Part shown: positions 21,960-35,200 of the stretch, piece after piece
How positions within the stretch are numbered: position 1 is the first letter of the stretch
How the letters are laid out: every line of letters begins with the position of its first letter
DNA from: Verrucomicrobiaceae bacterium
GTDB taxonomy: Bacteria; Verrucomicrobiota; Verrucomicrobiia; Verrucomicrobiales; Akkermansiaceae
NCBI GenBank assembly: GCA_027487435.1
Contig: JAIYDP010000106.1
Location: 1 to 64,000, forward strand
Direction: 5' to 3'
Length of the DNA stretch: 64,000 nt
The notes under the pieces: model-generated
The model's input: the letters and a program-made list of their open reading frames with translations, nothing else
The model's database searches: none
Told to the model about the DNA's origin: nothing
Made by a program: the position numbers and the translations under genes

Positions 21960-23229
21960 TCAAGGCTCAACATTCGTGTGCGCAGCGAACTGGCCATAGA
22001 AGAAGGTGAACAAAGAGATCAGGACCTCGAGGATGATGAGCCAAATGACAATCCATTCAAGCTTTGCAGCGTGACGGTTGTCAAGCTCGGTTTGGCAGAC
22101 ATCAAACACCTCCTTCAGGACATCAAGCCGACGATTGATAATCTCCGCCCTCTTCCCAATATCAAGATACTTGCGCACCATCAAAAACACCGGCTCAAGG
22201 CCCTCATGCTCCCCGTGCCAAAAGAAGTCTGGTGTGTCCGCATCAAACAGCTCGTTCTGCAGATTGACGCGATTCCGCTCCAACATGATTTGCCCTGTCA
22301 TGTCAGATGATGTCACGTCAAGCATCAGTGAACCAATTTTCTGCGTCAAGTCCTTTCTGTCCGATTGAATCCGGCCGTACTTTGCCATCGTTTCAGGAAT
22401 GTAACGCGTCCTCTCAATCGTTTCGAAAATTGACTCTTCGAAAAATTCCTGCAGCCATCAGCGGCGTTTCGAATTGATGGCGTCACGAGCTTCACTGACT
22501 GGGCAAGACCAAAGCTGACGGCAAGCTTCATGAGACTCTTCAGCTCCGGGTCCTCGATTTGCGGCAGGACGATTGTGTCGCATTGCATTTTTGCGATTTG
22601 GCCGTAGTGGTAGCTGAACGTGTCCTGCAGCGGCTCCACAGCCTCGTTGAGAATGTTCAATGATGCCAAAAGGGCATTTTCAGCCCTCTCTTCCTCCGAC
22701 GTAAGTCCCCAGAACACAACGCAGCCGTAGGAGAAGTAGAACGCGTCCGCATCTCGATCTTTCGCCCCCAGCTTGATGTGAACAACATCATCGCGCAAAA
22801 TTGGCCTCCTGCACTGCTCAGGCAAAGATCATGTTGACTTACCCTCGTGGAACGGAATTTCCTTCTTTACGGGACTCAAGAGCACTGATCAGTTCGGTCA
22901 CATCGATGCTGTGTGCAAGACAAAACGACACAACGCGGCCTCCAAGTTGCGGAGAGCCTACTGGATCTGTACCCTGTCGCGTCAAAACAGAATCATGGAG
23001 AGGGTGGCACACTTTCTTTATCAGCTGCCTCTTAACGCGTCTGCCCCTTTCCGACGTCTTGTCCGTGGTTCGAAATTGCAAATGGTCCTCTTGATGCCTT
23101 CTCTGTCAGCGACACGGCGGTAGCCCAAAAAGAAATTATTTCGTGTTGCATGTCTTACCGCAAGGACATTATGGGAGCTGTTTCGTTCTCGTTCTCCGTG
23201 TCTGAGTGAATGACAGCAAACGTAGCCAT
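21960..23229 (-). CDS. RMND1/SIF2 (DUF155) family membrane protein
   Basis: Exons 23229-23159, 23100-22843, 22808-22487 and 22448-21960 give 379 residues with frame closure. Conserved blocks of the family are VVSFCLAHSID, FYFSYGCVVFWGL, KLAVSFGLAQSVKL, the TPDFFWHGEHEGLEPVF region, RLDVLKEVFDVCQTELDNRH and a C-terminal membrane segment WIVIWLIILEVLISLFTFFY. Relatives include mitochondrial RMND1, needed for mitochondrial translation, and yeast Rmd1/Rmd8 at vacuole/ER. No clear mitochondrial presequence is visible, so location is open. It ends 28 bp from the FPGS stop. TGTTAAG (as CTTAACA, 23241-23247) lies 12 bp upstream of its ATG. Confidence 0.9.
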
Positions 23230-23292
23230 TGTGTCATGAGCTTAACAGATTAACTCTAAATCGTCAATTTACAAATCAGTGTTGGTACATCA

Positions 23293-26200
23293 TTACAAAG
23301 AAATGTAAGCGTTTCGTTCCACCAGCTTCTGGGGGGTCTCATCCTGTGCACTCAGGGAAACCGCAACAAGCAATACGGTAGAAACAAACACCGAGAACAA
23401 GTGGTCGTCTCTGCCGTCTTCCTTCCAGAGGATACATGGCACTTCCACCAGATTTTCAGGTTGCTTATACAACCTTTTCGGGTCAGCTGAAACATGAAGC
23501 TAAGCTCCTACGTAGCCAATTCGGGAACAAGATGTAAGACAGGAACCAGTGACCTCGCTGTTGCAGGCCTTGTCGGGTCGAACGACAGCTTCGCATCCGC
23601 AGTGCTCCACGTGTATCCACCCGTCACAAACGACCCAGTGATGAAGATACCGGACTCAGGCGCAGTCTTCACCTTTCAATTCAGAAGAATCGCCCTCTGT
23701 CTACATCCTCCGCGTTGATCGCTGTCAACGACACGACCGGCACCACCTCGTCTACGCCGTGCGTCCTCGACGCCTTGCAAAAGTCCTCAAGAACAGCCGC
23801 TATGGCAGCTCGAGGGTCCGCGAGCCCTCCGAGCCAGAGCGCCGCCTGGGAGTGGGAAGTCAGCGAGGCGACTGCTTTGACGCGTCGCGCAACAGCCGCG
23901 GGCACGTCGGCGATTTTGGACACCTCCCATCGCATTGGGAGCCAACTCGCTGGCACGCAGCCCTGCGCGAGTGCGCTGTATGCGCTTTGCTGAGCCGCAA
24001 CCAGCGGCCCTCCCTTAGCAACTTGCATTCTCAACTCCTTTGGGCGTGTCATGGGGGTGGGGGGGGTATGGAGTACCAGCAGTAACTGGCGCGCCTTGTC
24101 AATAATGTCCAACAACGCAATCGCCTCTCGCCTGCGCGCGCGCTCAACCGCGCGCTCAGACTCTGCGGGCTCTGCAAAGACCCTCTTGGGCTGTGAGAGA
24201 GGACAAACAAAAGCAAACAAGTTCTGTTAACTCCGCAAACGCTTTGAGCGCTTCCTGCACTGGCCCGAGCTGCACACCAGGCTCATCGTCGACATGAGGG
24301 GGGGTCGCAGAGGGGTCGTCAAGGATGAGGCTGAGCTTGAACAAGTCGCTAACGAGAGTCAAATTCAAATCCGAACGCCGCTCCGCGTCGCAATTTGCGT
24401 TCAGCCCCAGCCGCTCGTGGCGCTCCGCATGCGGGAGAGAGTTGACGACGTCTCGCAGCGCTGCAAGCGACGACAGGCCCGCAGACGCCTTCGCACCGGC
24501 GAGAAGCTCCGCTGCGGTGGCGGAGGGGACGGCGTAGCGCGACGCGAGCAGCGGCACGATCTTTTGGTCGAATCTGTTAGTGAAACGCGGCCAGTACACG
24601 AAGCTGCCAAGCGCAGAGTGGAAGGACTTGACGTCGAGGTCTTTAACCTTTTTCGTGCCTGTGCGGTCGGCGCTCCGCTGAATGACCCGCACGGCCATCG
24701 TCGCATCCTGCGCTTCCACGCCCGACGCGCCGATGGAGCCAAACCTTCCAAAGCGCGCGCGCCCTGTCAGCACGGCATTCATTACGACCGCGCTGAGCGC
24801 CAAAGTGCGCCACTCTTTGTTCGGCAGCTCGTCGATGGCGTCGACGGACACGCACGCAGCGGACGCGAGGACGTCTGCGGCGAACGTGTAGCTGTCGGGG
24901 TCGTCGAAGATGACGCAGGACGTGTCGAGCATGTCGCTGCTGACGCAGCCTCCTTTAGAGCAGATAATGAGCCGATGCGCGGGGTCAATCCGTTCGGGGA
25001 ACGCGACGTTGAGCAACCGGCGGAGGAGGGAGGGGTTGGCGTCGGCGTCGAGGGCGATGACCCAAGAGCCATTGACCTGCGCCGTCGAGATGGTCGCCAA
25101 CGCTAGGTCTGCCGCAGCAGGGAGGAGGGACACGACATCGACTGCCGGCTTGCGGCCGCTGAAGGCGTTGGTGATGCGGTCGCGCAGGTCCGCGCTGCTG
25201 CGTTGGGTGACATAAACAACTGGCACGAGCGCGGGAACAACAGCCGCCACTTGAGAGAAATCTATTGGCGCGCGTAGCGCTGACACAAGGTCGGGTGAGA
25301 GGATGTCAGAGACGAAGAGTTGGACGGAGGGGTACATGCGGTCCTCCCGCAGCAGCCGCATGACGAGTAGCTTCTCAAAACGCGAAACTGACGACTCAAC
25401 GTCCGGCAGCGGCAAGCGCTCAGGCGCTTCTGCGTCCAGCAACCTCCGCCACGCGGTCTCGTTGCCCGCAAGGGAGTCGAAGAGCTTCTCGAGGCCCTTG
25501 TGGGACTTTGACAGCGCCAAAGCAGCAATTTGGACGGGCTGCGGCAGCCACTTGTTGATAGGCTTCTTGGGGAGGTCTTGGGCAGCGAAGGCGGTGGTGG
25601 TATTGGCGTTGACAAAGTAGCTCAGGGCTTCATTTTCTGTTAGCGCTGGGGCGCAGGCCACGCGCAGAGCCGCCAAGAAGGCGGCGAGGAAGCGTAAGTG
25701 GGTGGGGAGGTGGAGCGCAAACAGATGCCCCGTACCGACCAACAGCGCGCGCTTGATGACCTCCCCCCTCTTTGACAACGCTGCCGACGACGGGGGACCC
25801 GCCGCAAGCCACGCGTTTGCGACCGTGGCGGTAAACTCCGACAGCGACGGGCGCGGGATGACCCACCCCGCCCCAACTCCGCGAGCGGCTGCAGCGTGGA
25901 GGGCCTTAAAGAACTCAAAACTACGAGACGCATTTGCAATCAGCGGGCGCAGGTCGTCGTACGCCGCCAACTCAAGCCGCGCGACGCGCGCATGTGCGCC
26001 CACGAGTTGCCGCTTCGCTTCCTCCTCGCGCTTTTTAGTCACAGCGAGATCTTCCACGCGCGCCATGTCTTCGAGGAAATTGGGGGCGGACATTGAGAGT
26101 ACCCGCAACAAAGCGTCCCCAAACTCTTTAACCCGCCGCGACAGCGCGCAGACGTCACGCCGTGCGTCCGAGAGGTCTTTGAGCAACTCGCGCCGCTCAA

Positions 26201-29200
26201 TGTCAGCAGCGACGTGGAGAAACGCAAAGTCGACGCCGTCGGGGGTGAGCGCCATGTCGATGCGGTTGACGCATCGCGCGAATGCAGCGTCGTCGAGGAC
26301 AGACGGGGACGCTGCGGTGAGGATGAGGCTCACGCGTGGCGGGAGGTTGACCTTGCGGCGCCCCACGTCGACGACTGTCGCAGAGTCGCTGCGGCGCTCA
26401 ATGCGGAGCAACTGGAGGTCCACGACTGCGCGCAAAATCGACGGTGCGGGGTCCTCAACGACGATGGTGCGGCCGTTAGAAATCGCCTCATCGAGCGCGA
26501 GCTTGAGGGCCTCCTCATCCCTCATTTTGGCGGAGTCAAACAAGAAAGCAATATCGGGGTTGCGGCGCACCCAAGACACAAACACGCGCGCAGGGTCGAC
26601 GACGAAGGGCACCATGGCTGAGCGGAACGCAATGCCGACTGTCTCCAACGCCGCACGGTCTCTGAGCGTGCCGTCGATTTGCCAGCCCTGCAGCTCTGCC
26701 TCCTCCACAAGGAAGCTGAGCGCATCCAACTCTTGCGACGATCGAAGCGACGCAACTGAGGCGTCGCGCTGCACCCCGCCCACGAGGCGGTTGCGCTGAG
26801 GGAGCGGCAGCGACCCCCCAAAGCAAAGAAATGCAGCGACGGAGGCGGAGTCGGCGAGGACGGCTGCCAAGTGCTCGTCGCAGACTTCAGCAACCCTCTG
26901 CCAGTTTGTCTTCTCCATGGGCAGTGACGCAACAAGGGCATGTGACGCGTTGAGGCGGCGCTGGAGGTTGTCGCTCTCATGGGCGAGGGACTTTTTCAGG
27001 GCGGTGAGGCGCTCGTAGGACGTGCTGAGGCGGTCAAGCTCCGACTGGGCCTTTGTGTAGTCGACCGTGACAACACCAAGCTTTGTGTTCATTCTGCGGC
27101 AATTAGATGAAGGGAGGGTCAAGACACACTTGAAGAGGTTCTTTTGGATGTTCTTTAGCTCCGCTAGCCGAGGCTGGATGCCTTTGGCGACGTCGTGGTA
27201 CGCAAGGACGTTGCGCGACCAAATGAACAGGCTGCCGGCAATGCGGGACGCGCGTACGGCGTTCTCGAGGGTGAAGTCCTTCGAGTCCGTGTACGGAGCA
27301 AGGAGCTCAATCGTCTCCGCGTTGACGCCGTCCTTGTTGAAGTCCATCAACGTGCGGAGGAACGTGTTTTCCATCATCATCGACATGGCAAACACGTACG
27401 AGTCTTTGAACGTTTTGCGGCCGCCGTCAAACGACATCTCAAACCGCACGACAGGGCGCTGCAGCAGCAGCAACATGGCGTCGAAAACAAACTTGATAAC
27501 GAGGGGAGGCTTCTTCATCGACCTCAGCGTCGACAAGTCCTTCCCGCTCAATGACTTGACGGAGTTTTCTGCTTCCTCTATCCAAGGGACAGTCCCAGCC
27601 AACGCCTCGTCGATGTCCTTCTTCTTCGTGTCCAGCTCAGTCTGCAAGTCCCCCATCAGCTTGCGCTGCTCCGTCACTTCATGCCGCTTCCTCTCCGCCA
27701 CGATCGTACACCGCAATATCTCCCGCAGCATGTCCGCTGATTCCTTCGACGTTTTGGACAGCGCAACGGTCCCATTTTCAACCAGCTGAGAGGCGGAGTT
27801 AATCGCGTCCTCCGCACCCTCAAGCCGCTGCTGTGCCTTTCCGACCCGTTCCAGCAGCGCCGACAGCTTGTCTGCGCGGACTTTGTACAGAAGCACAAAC
27901 TGTGAGACGAAGTTGACGAAGTGGGCGACGCTGAGGAGGCGCCCTTGCTTGTCCATTACCGATCGCGAAGTGACGGCGACGGACGCCAACAGTGCAGCGA
28001 CTTGTTGCTTCGAAACGCCGTCGGACTCGAGTTTTGCGCCGAGCGCGCTGAGCGTGTGGCTTGCCACCTCTTCATACGCCTCGACCCCCCAAGAGTCGAC
28101 GATGCGGATAGTCGCACGATGAAAGAGCGGAAATCTGAGAGCGATGGATGCAAAGTCAACGTCTGAGCGCATGACGATCACGGCATGCACGTTGCCGCGC
28201 AGCCGCTTTGACAACATTGCCTTCGCTTCACTCTTTGTGACGCCAATGCCTCGCCGTGTTGTCGCAGCCACCGCTTGAATGTCCGCCAGCATCGCTTCAA
28301 TGTCTTCGGGTGCCACGAGGCCGCCCAACTCTCCCGAGGTCGACAACGTTGAGAGCACCCGGAGGTTGTGGTCGGAGATGGCGTGCCCGAAGAGAATGAC
28401 AGCGCAGGGGGAGGACGACACGCCGGCTCGAATGGCGACGGACACAACATCGATAGGGTCAGCATTGGCGAAGATGAACGGCTTGAGGCCAGCCGCGTAG
28501 GCTGTGGCGTATGCGACAGTCTCTACAGGGTCGTGAGCTGGGGCGAGGTACACGATAGGGGACGCGCTTGGGTCAGCCAGCGCAATTGAGGCATGGGCTG
28601 ATAGGATCAAGGACGAAGTCGAAACAGAGAAGGGAGCTAGCAGAAGCGGGACATGGCGGTTGTACTTCCGGATCGTCTCCATGGCGTCACACAGCTTGCC
28701 GCGGAGGTCCTCCAAGCTTCGAACGGCTTCGAAGGAATGGCCGTTCGGATAAACAAGTGCCCCATCTTGAGTTCCGTCAGGTTGCGACTTTTGGGCGATT
28801 GTGATCTTTGAATTGACAAACCACAGCGAGGGGGGCTGACTGGGGAAGCTCAGCACCGAGACGACCACGCGGGACACTGCGTCATCAATAAAGAGCCTGT
28901 CCCGATCCTGTTGAAGCTCGTCAGAATAGCAGCGGCGAGCAGCTTCAGCCCACATGGAGACAGAGGAGTCCGAGAGAGGGCGAGTGAGTGCGTGGTCACC
29001 AAGAAGAAGAGTGTGAGTGAGGATCCAGATGGAGTGGAGAGTTGTGGGGCGAAGGCGGAAGGGGGAGAGTGTTGTGGAGTCACGGATCATGGCGTGGAGA
29101 GAGACGGAGGCAAGAACGAGGGCAGAGATGGTGTTCGACGCTGGAGGAAGCTCTTTGGAGGCAATGACAGTGTGGACGAACTTTGAGAGGATTGTTGTGA

Positions 29201-32200
29201 GAGAAGGATCGGAGGGGTTGCCGCAAACAATAGGCGCGAGCAGCGACTGCAGCCTCGGCGCTAGAGTCGTTTTGCGCGACGTTGTGATGGCGGCGACAAA
29301 GTTGATGTCCACAAGCTGCTTCAATTCGCCGACTCGCTCCAGATGGTACAAGGACTTCTCGCCGACAGCCTGTCGCAGTAGCTCCACGGGGCAGTTGTTG
29401 GCCGACCCGGCGGGCAACGCATTCAAGTCTTCGACAAAAATAAGGGCTCGGCGATTTCCAAGAGGACCATAAACGCTTGAAGAGCGTCGCTCCAGAATGG
29501 AGTCCATGACCGCTTGAAGAGTCGCCGCTGTGTGGGACGCATCCGAAGGAAGCGTCAAGCTAATGCGATCCCGTTGGAGAATCGAATAAGCAGTGAAAGC
29601 AGCAGACTTTCCAACACCTGGAGGCCCAGACAACAGCGGCGGAATGTTGGCGGCGAGGAAGGCGTCGAGTAGGCCATGTGCTCGAGTAAGCTCCGCCGAG
29701 CGCACGATGAAGTGATTCGTCGACGTTGCGAACGACGAGGGGTGCACGACATTGTCCCATCGCTCCCACTCCCTCGTCTCATCACCGAGGAAGAAGTCGT
29801 GAAGACTATCAGATGGCCCAATGTCGGGCAAGGCGTCTGCATTATTGTTTGTCATGATCAGCTTGCAGAACCGCTTCCTATCCTCATCGCCCAGAGCTCC
29901 TGCAATCGTCCAGCAAGCTACAAACACGACGAGTCGCTGGAGCAGTGACTCCGTCAGCCCAGACTCAACCTCCGCAGACGCGGCGATGGAAGCTTCCAAA
30001 AGTGCTAGAAAGTAGCGAGCAAGGGCGCCAGTGCTGACTGAGAGGATGGGCGTGGCTTCGACAGATACGAAGTGCATGGCGTCATCGACAACCTTGACGA
30101 TGAAGGCGCGCACGAAATCGATGTCGGTGTTGCGGGAAAGCCACGCGTCGATAATGCCGCGCCACCCAACGGTTCGCTCAGATAGTGCGACAACATGCAA
30201 GCGGGCTGTCGCAGCTGGCGACAAGTCGGCGAGAGTGTTTGACTCAAACAATATCCGAAGCGGCGACCTGCCTCTTTCCCCAAGCGGCGACGTGAGTGCG
30301 TCTGAAGAGAGCAGAGGCAGGAAGAAATCAACAAGGGCTCCAGGGAAGGGTCCATCAAAAATTACAAAATTAGAGAGCGGAGACTTGCTTGACGCCGCAT
30401 CTCCTCGCCTCAGTAAAGCACCCACTAATCCGTCGGCCCATTCGCCAGAGGCAGATGCCTTGCCAAAGATTTGCTCTTGTGTCAAAGTCGAGGGGAAGAA
30501 TCGTGTGAGCAACATGCGGGGGGCTTTGACAGACTCGCTCACGCCAGCTTGCGTCCGCGGGCGCTTCGGCGACGTCGCCACACCAGATTTTGATCCCGCG
30601 AAGATGGTCGTGACCAAATCGATAGCGGTTGACTTCCCTGAGCAAGGGGGGCCGACAACTGCAACGACGTGGGAGGTGGTAAGGGCGTCATGCAGATGCG
30701 CGAACTTGATGACGGTGCTGCGGCTGGCGCAGAGATCGGTGCGGCGCAACTCGTCGGCAATGAGTTCCTCCGAGGGAGGCGTAAATGAAGGGCTTAAACG
30801 GATTCGGAATGTCTCCTCCAGAAGCGAAGAGAAGCGAGAGGCATCGTCGGGGGCCATGGCAGGAAGCATCAACTCACGGAGACGTAACATGACGAACTCC
30901 TCTTCGCCTCCAGCAAGAGAAGCGACCTCGCTGTCGCGATCAGCGCATTTTCGAACGACAGCCATTGGAACCGCCATGGACGAGCAGAACTGACGAAGCG
31001 AAGGCGTTTGATCTCCGAAGCAGTTGAGGATGGCGTCGATCTTGCGAGCAATGAGTCTCCCGCGTCTGAACCCAACAGCTGTGAGGATGATCTCAATCAC
31101 AACAGCTCGCTCCACAGGCTGCGCGAAGCACGTCCGCGTCACGATCCGCAAAGCATCTGGCAGCCGCACGATCTGCGACGCGTTGCATACATGGAGCGTG
31201 CCCAACAAGGCCGTATGTCGATCGACAGGAATGGAGAGTGTGTCCAATGTGAGCGATCGTTTTCCCTCTCGGAGAGCATAAAGGACGGCAGACACAGTAC
31301 TGGCCATAACAGAGAGAACGCCAGCGTCAGCAGCCGAGAGGCCCCCGAAAATGAGCCAAGCGCCCGTGGCCACAGCACTCTTGATCATTCGCTGGAATCC
31401 AAAAGCTGTGAGACCAACATAACAGTCTATTGAAACAACAATACGTGCAAGGGCACTCGCAGCTTCGCGTAGTACCGTTGCCTTTCCGCTTGAAGCAGCG
31501 CCTGAGATGGTGGCCATAGAAAGCCCATGCACAGCATCCAGCGCAAAGAGAACGGATCTGGAAGAATTTGGGGTGATAAGAGGGCTGGCGCGGGGGCTGA
31601 TGTACTCGTCCGCGTATTCGAAGGTCCCATCACCCCATCCGCACGAACAATCGTCGGTGTTAGCTGCGTAGTAGAATCGAGGCTGTCGAGCCCAATCGAA
31701 ATCTGACTTGTCGCGCACCTTTCGCTCGACAAGCTCTTGAACTCCATCCCTGACCAGGTGAGTGGTACCTCAAGACACAAACTAGACCTCTGCTCAATGA
31801 GAACAACAACAAAGGTCTCCGTCTTGATTCGCTCAAGCTTGTCGAGAGACTCAAAGGCTGCAGCTTTGTCGACCGCCATCTGCAGATTTGATGTCGTCTT
31901 CTTCAACAAGTTTGACATCGCATTCTTGTCCGTCCGAAACTGCACGAGAGCCCGCTCGCAGTCCTCCGTCCAACGGAGGCGCACCCCAAGCAGCGACACC
32001 TTTGCGCATGAGAACAAATAGACACAAATCATGTGCACCTGCATCGGGTATTTTCGATTTGTAGAGTCGAACAAGGAAGAGTTGAAATCCATCGATGCGA
32101 GGCGAATAAGAGACTTGATGGTATTCTTGATGGAAGCTTGCAATTCGCCAAGCCACGCCCCACCACTCTTCGCTTCGGGGAAAAACAAAAGATCTACAGT

Positions 32201-35200
32201 CTCACCATCAAGGCTGACGATTTGCCGCACACGACTTGAGTCGACGCGATCAAACGCGAGGGCATGGACACCAGGGAAGAGCATTGAGAGGTAAGGTTTG
32301 ACTGCTGATGGTGAAGCTGATTGCGAGACGACATTGAGGAGGTCACCATTGCTGAGGAAAAAGTATCTTGGAAACGTCAGACGCTTCGTGTCCAAGTACG
32401 TGGACAGCGACTTGTCGATATTTTCAAATTGCTCCCTCAGCGAAGGTAACACAACGTAGAGCCCGTCGGACCCACAACAAATGTCCAAGATCTTACGCGT
32501 TTGATACGCCTTCCGGACATTCTTGAGGTAATTCTTTTCAACCTTTGCAAATCGTTTCCCCTCAAGCGCTAATTGCCTGGAGCCGTCGATATCATCGAAG
32601 AGGCCCTTCAGCCGGACATACACAGTTTGAACTGCAAACCAGAGTTCAAGAGAAGCTTCAACTTCAGCAAGCCGTCCCACCCATTGCGCCAACTCCGCGA
32701 AAAAGGGTTGGGACTTCGTCACTTCCGCAAGCAACTGGCCCAGAGTGACTTGGGTGGACGCAAGCCGCTCGAGGATGTTGCTCACGTCACTGCCGCTGAG
32801 CAAAATGTTACCCCTGTTCTTGAAGTCGTGAAAGTTAAGAGTCTCTTCGCTCCACTCGGCTGCGATGCGAGCCAACTTGCGCTCGATAATCGCTTCCTTG
32901 GATGCAACGCTCGCAACGTCGTCAATCACAGAGGCAAACGCAGGGAGATCAAGATCCAGTAGATGTCCAAGCGTGAGCGACGAAATATCCTTTCCCTCTC
33001 CAACAGCTTGCATGCCGAGCACCATCAAATAGTGCCGCGATCGCATTGCCTTGTTGCCAAGCTTGCGGAGACATGGCACGGTCTCCGAGAGCGAACTCAC
33101 GAGCTCTGACAAGCTGCTGTACACCGAATGGTCAGATGCACTCTAGAGGAAGGTTAGTTAAGTGAAGGGAGCATCTCACTACCTTGGGAAGAGAGGCGAG
33201 GGCGAGCTCAGTGTCCAGAATAGCTTGGCATATCGCGTCAGCCCTTGACTGAAGAGCCGACATCGGGATGGTGCGAATACTCTGCGACATGTCGTATGTC
33301 TTCACATACAGCGTGAAAAGAGGTTCCAACACGCCAATCAACTTGGCGACACGAGCGAGATCAGGACTGCGGGTGTGGCCGAGGTTGACTAATTCTTCCC
33401 GATCGTTTAAAGTTCGCAGGCGGCCGGCTAGACCATCACACACAGTCTTGTGTCGTGACGCACGAGAAGCTGCTTCATTGATAGAAATCTCAGGTTCCAG
33501 AGGCCCAGACTGATCAAACTCGCGGACGAATCGTTTGATCTCAATCAGGAGAGAAGTTGAGTCGTTGCCAAGAATACGCTGCAGCTCCGGCTTGCGCTTC
33601 GCAATCGCTTCGTTTGTAGGCGGCACCGCGTTGAGCAACTTTGACCACATCGCCTGCATGTCCTCGACTGTTTCTTCCTCTTCTTTGGTCAAGCGCACTT
33701 GATATCGTGACAGCAAGTTCATGATATCTCTTACGGGCCAAAGCTTGGCTTCAAACTCGGCATCTATCCGCTTGATGTCGGCAAGCAGTCTGACCACTTC
33801 GTCAAGGTCGTTAAAGTCTATAATCGACTTGCTCAGTCGCTGAGTTGCAAATAAAACGAACTGCTGCAAAGTGGATAATTCCATCCTTGCTCGAGAAAGC
33901 AAAGCCCGCGAGAACAGGCTCTTCCATGCCGCCGCCTCAGCTCTGAGGGAGTTTTTGATTGGAAGCGTCTTGAGAGATATGCAACCAATGTTGTGCACCG
34001 GCGCTATGCCGAGAATCTCCTTCTCAACGTCAGTGTAATGTCTCAGAACCTCTGAGAAGTCATCCATGGATGGGTTGCGAGCAAGAAACAGGTCATACGC
34101 TCGGCTCTTGTCTGTCGCCCAGATGTGATCAAATCGGCGGAAGAGCTGCAAATGCTCTGTGACATTCTTCTTGACCTGCTCAATGCTGCCGGTGAGGAAG
34201 AGGACAACCTTCACGATTTCCTTGTCACCTGCCAGCCAAGTGAAGAAAGAAAAGTCTGAAGCCTCCCCGAGAGCGTCCACTCCGCCATGAGTTGGGTCTG
34301 CCCCTTTTGCCCACCAGTTGATGTCCTTTGTAGACTTGAGTACAAGCGACGCCACTTGATTCACTGCCTCCTGTATCTCCTCCAAACTCGGTGTCAGCGA
34401 CACGTTAGGAACAGAGAGCTCGACGTCGACTTCAAAGAAGGGATGCTCGACGAAGAGGAAGCCACCGCTCATGCGGGAACCAAGCCTCCGCTTCATAAGA
34501 AACAGAGTGTTCTTGACCGCCGTTCGCACCGCCACGTACGTGAGCTTGCCGTAATGCTCCCTCAGATGGAACAGTTCATTCTCGTCGACGGTGTTGTGTG
34601 GTGGAGGAAGACCGTCTCGGAACGTGACAAGAACAGCAACCAAGTCTGATAGTGCCCTTTCGATCTCAAGCGAGCGCTGCTCAATAATTCTTGTCCGATC
34701 CGACACGAACTCGACCTGCTTCGAGATGAATTGCTGCAGTGTCCACGTTTGATGGGCAGGGAACTGAATCAGAGCAACCTTTGCTATTTCTGTGAGGTTG
34801 CGCTGCACGCGATGCTCAATGATGTTGTACAGCGCATGGAAAAGGTCCGATAGTCGAGCAACTCCGGCGCGGATAGAAGACACATAGGCATCGATGTTCA
34901 TGGACTGCCAAGTGAGGGATTGAAGGCCCGGCTTGATGCGCTTCTCAACATCGACAATGTGAGCCTTGACAAGAGTCGCAAGGGACGGGTCCACCCGCTG
35001 CATGATTGTGTCAAATTCTCGCAGGGCGTGCTGAAGAATGCTGAAGTGGTGCTTGAACTTCTCCTCCTGCACGGCAATCGAAAGAGCATGCGGCGGCACC
35101 TCAAACCCCATGCGCTGAAGGCACCGGGTCTCCCTGATGAGCCTCATCACCTCAGGATCGAAATTTACAAACAGCCGGCCACCCTGCTCATTTAGTGCTC

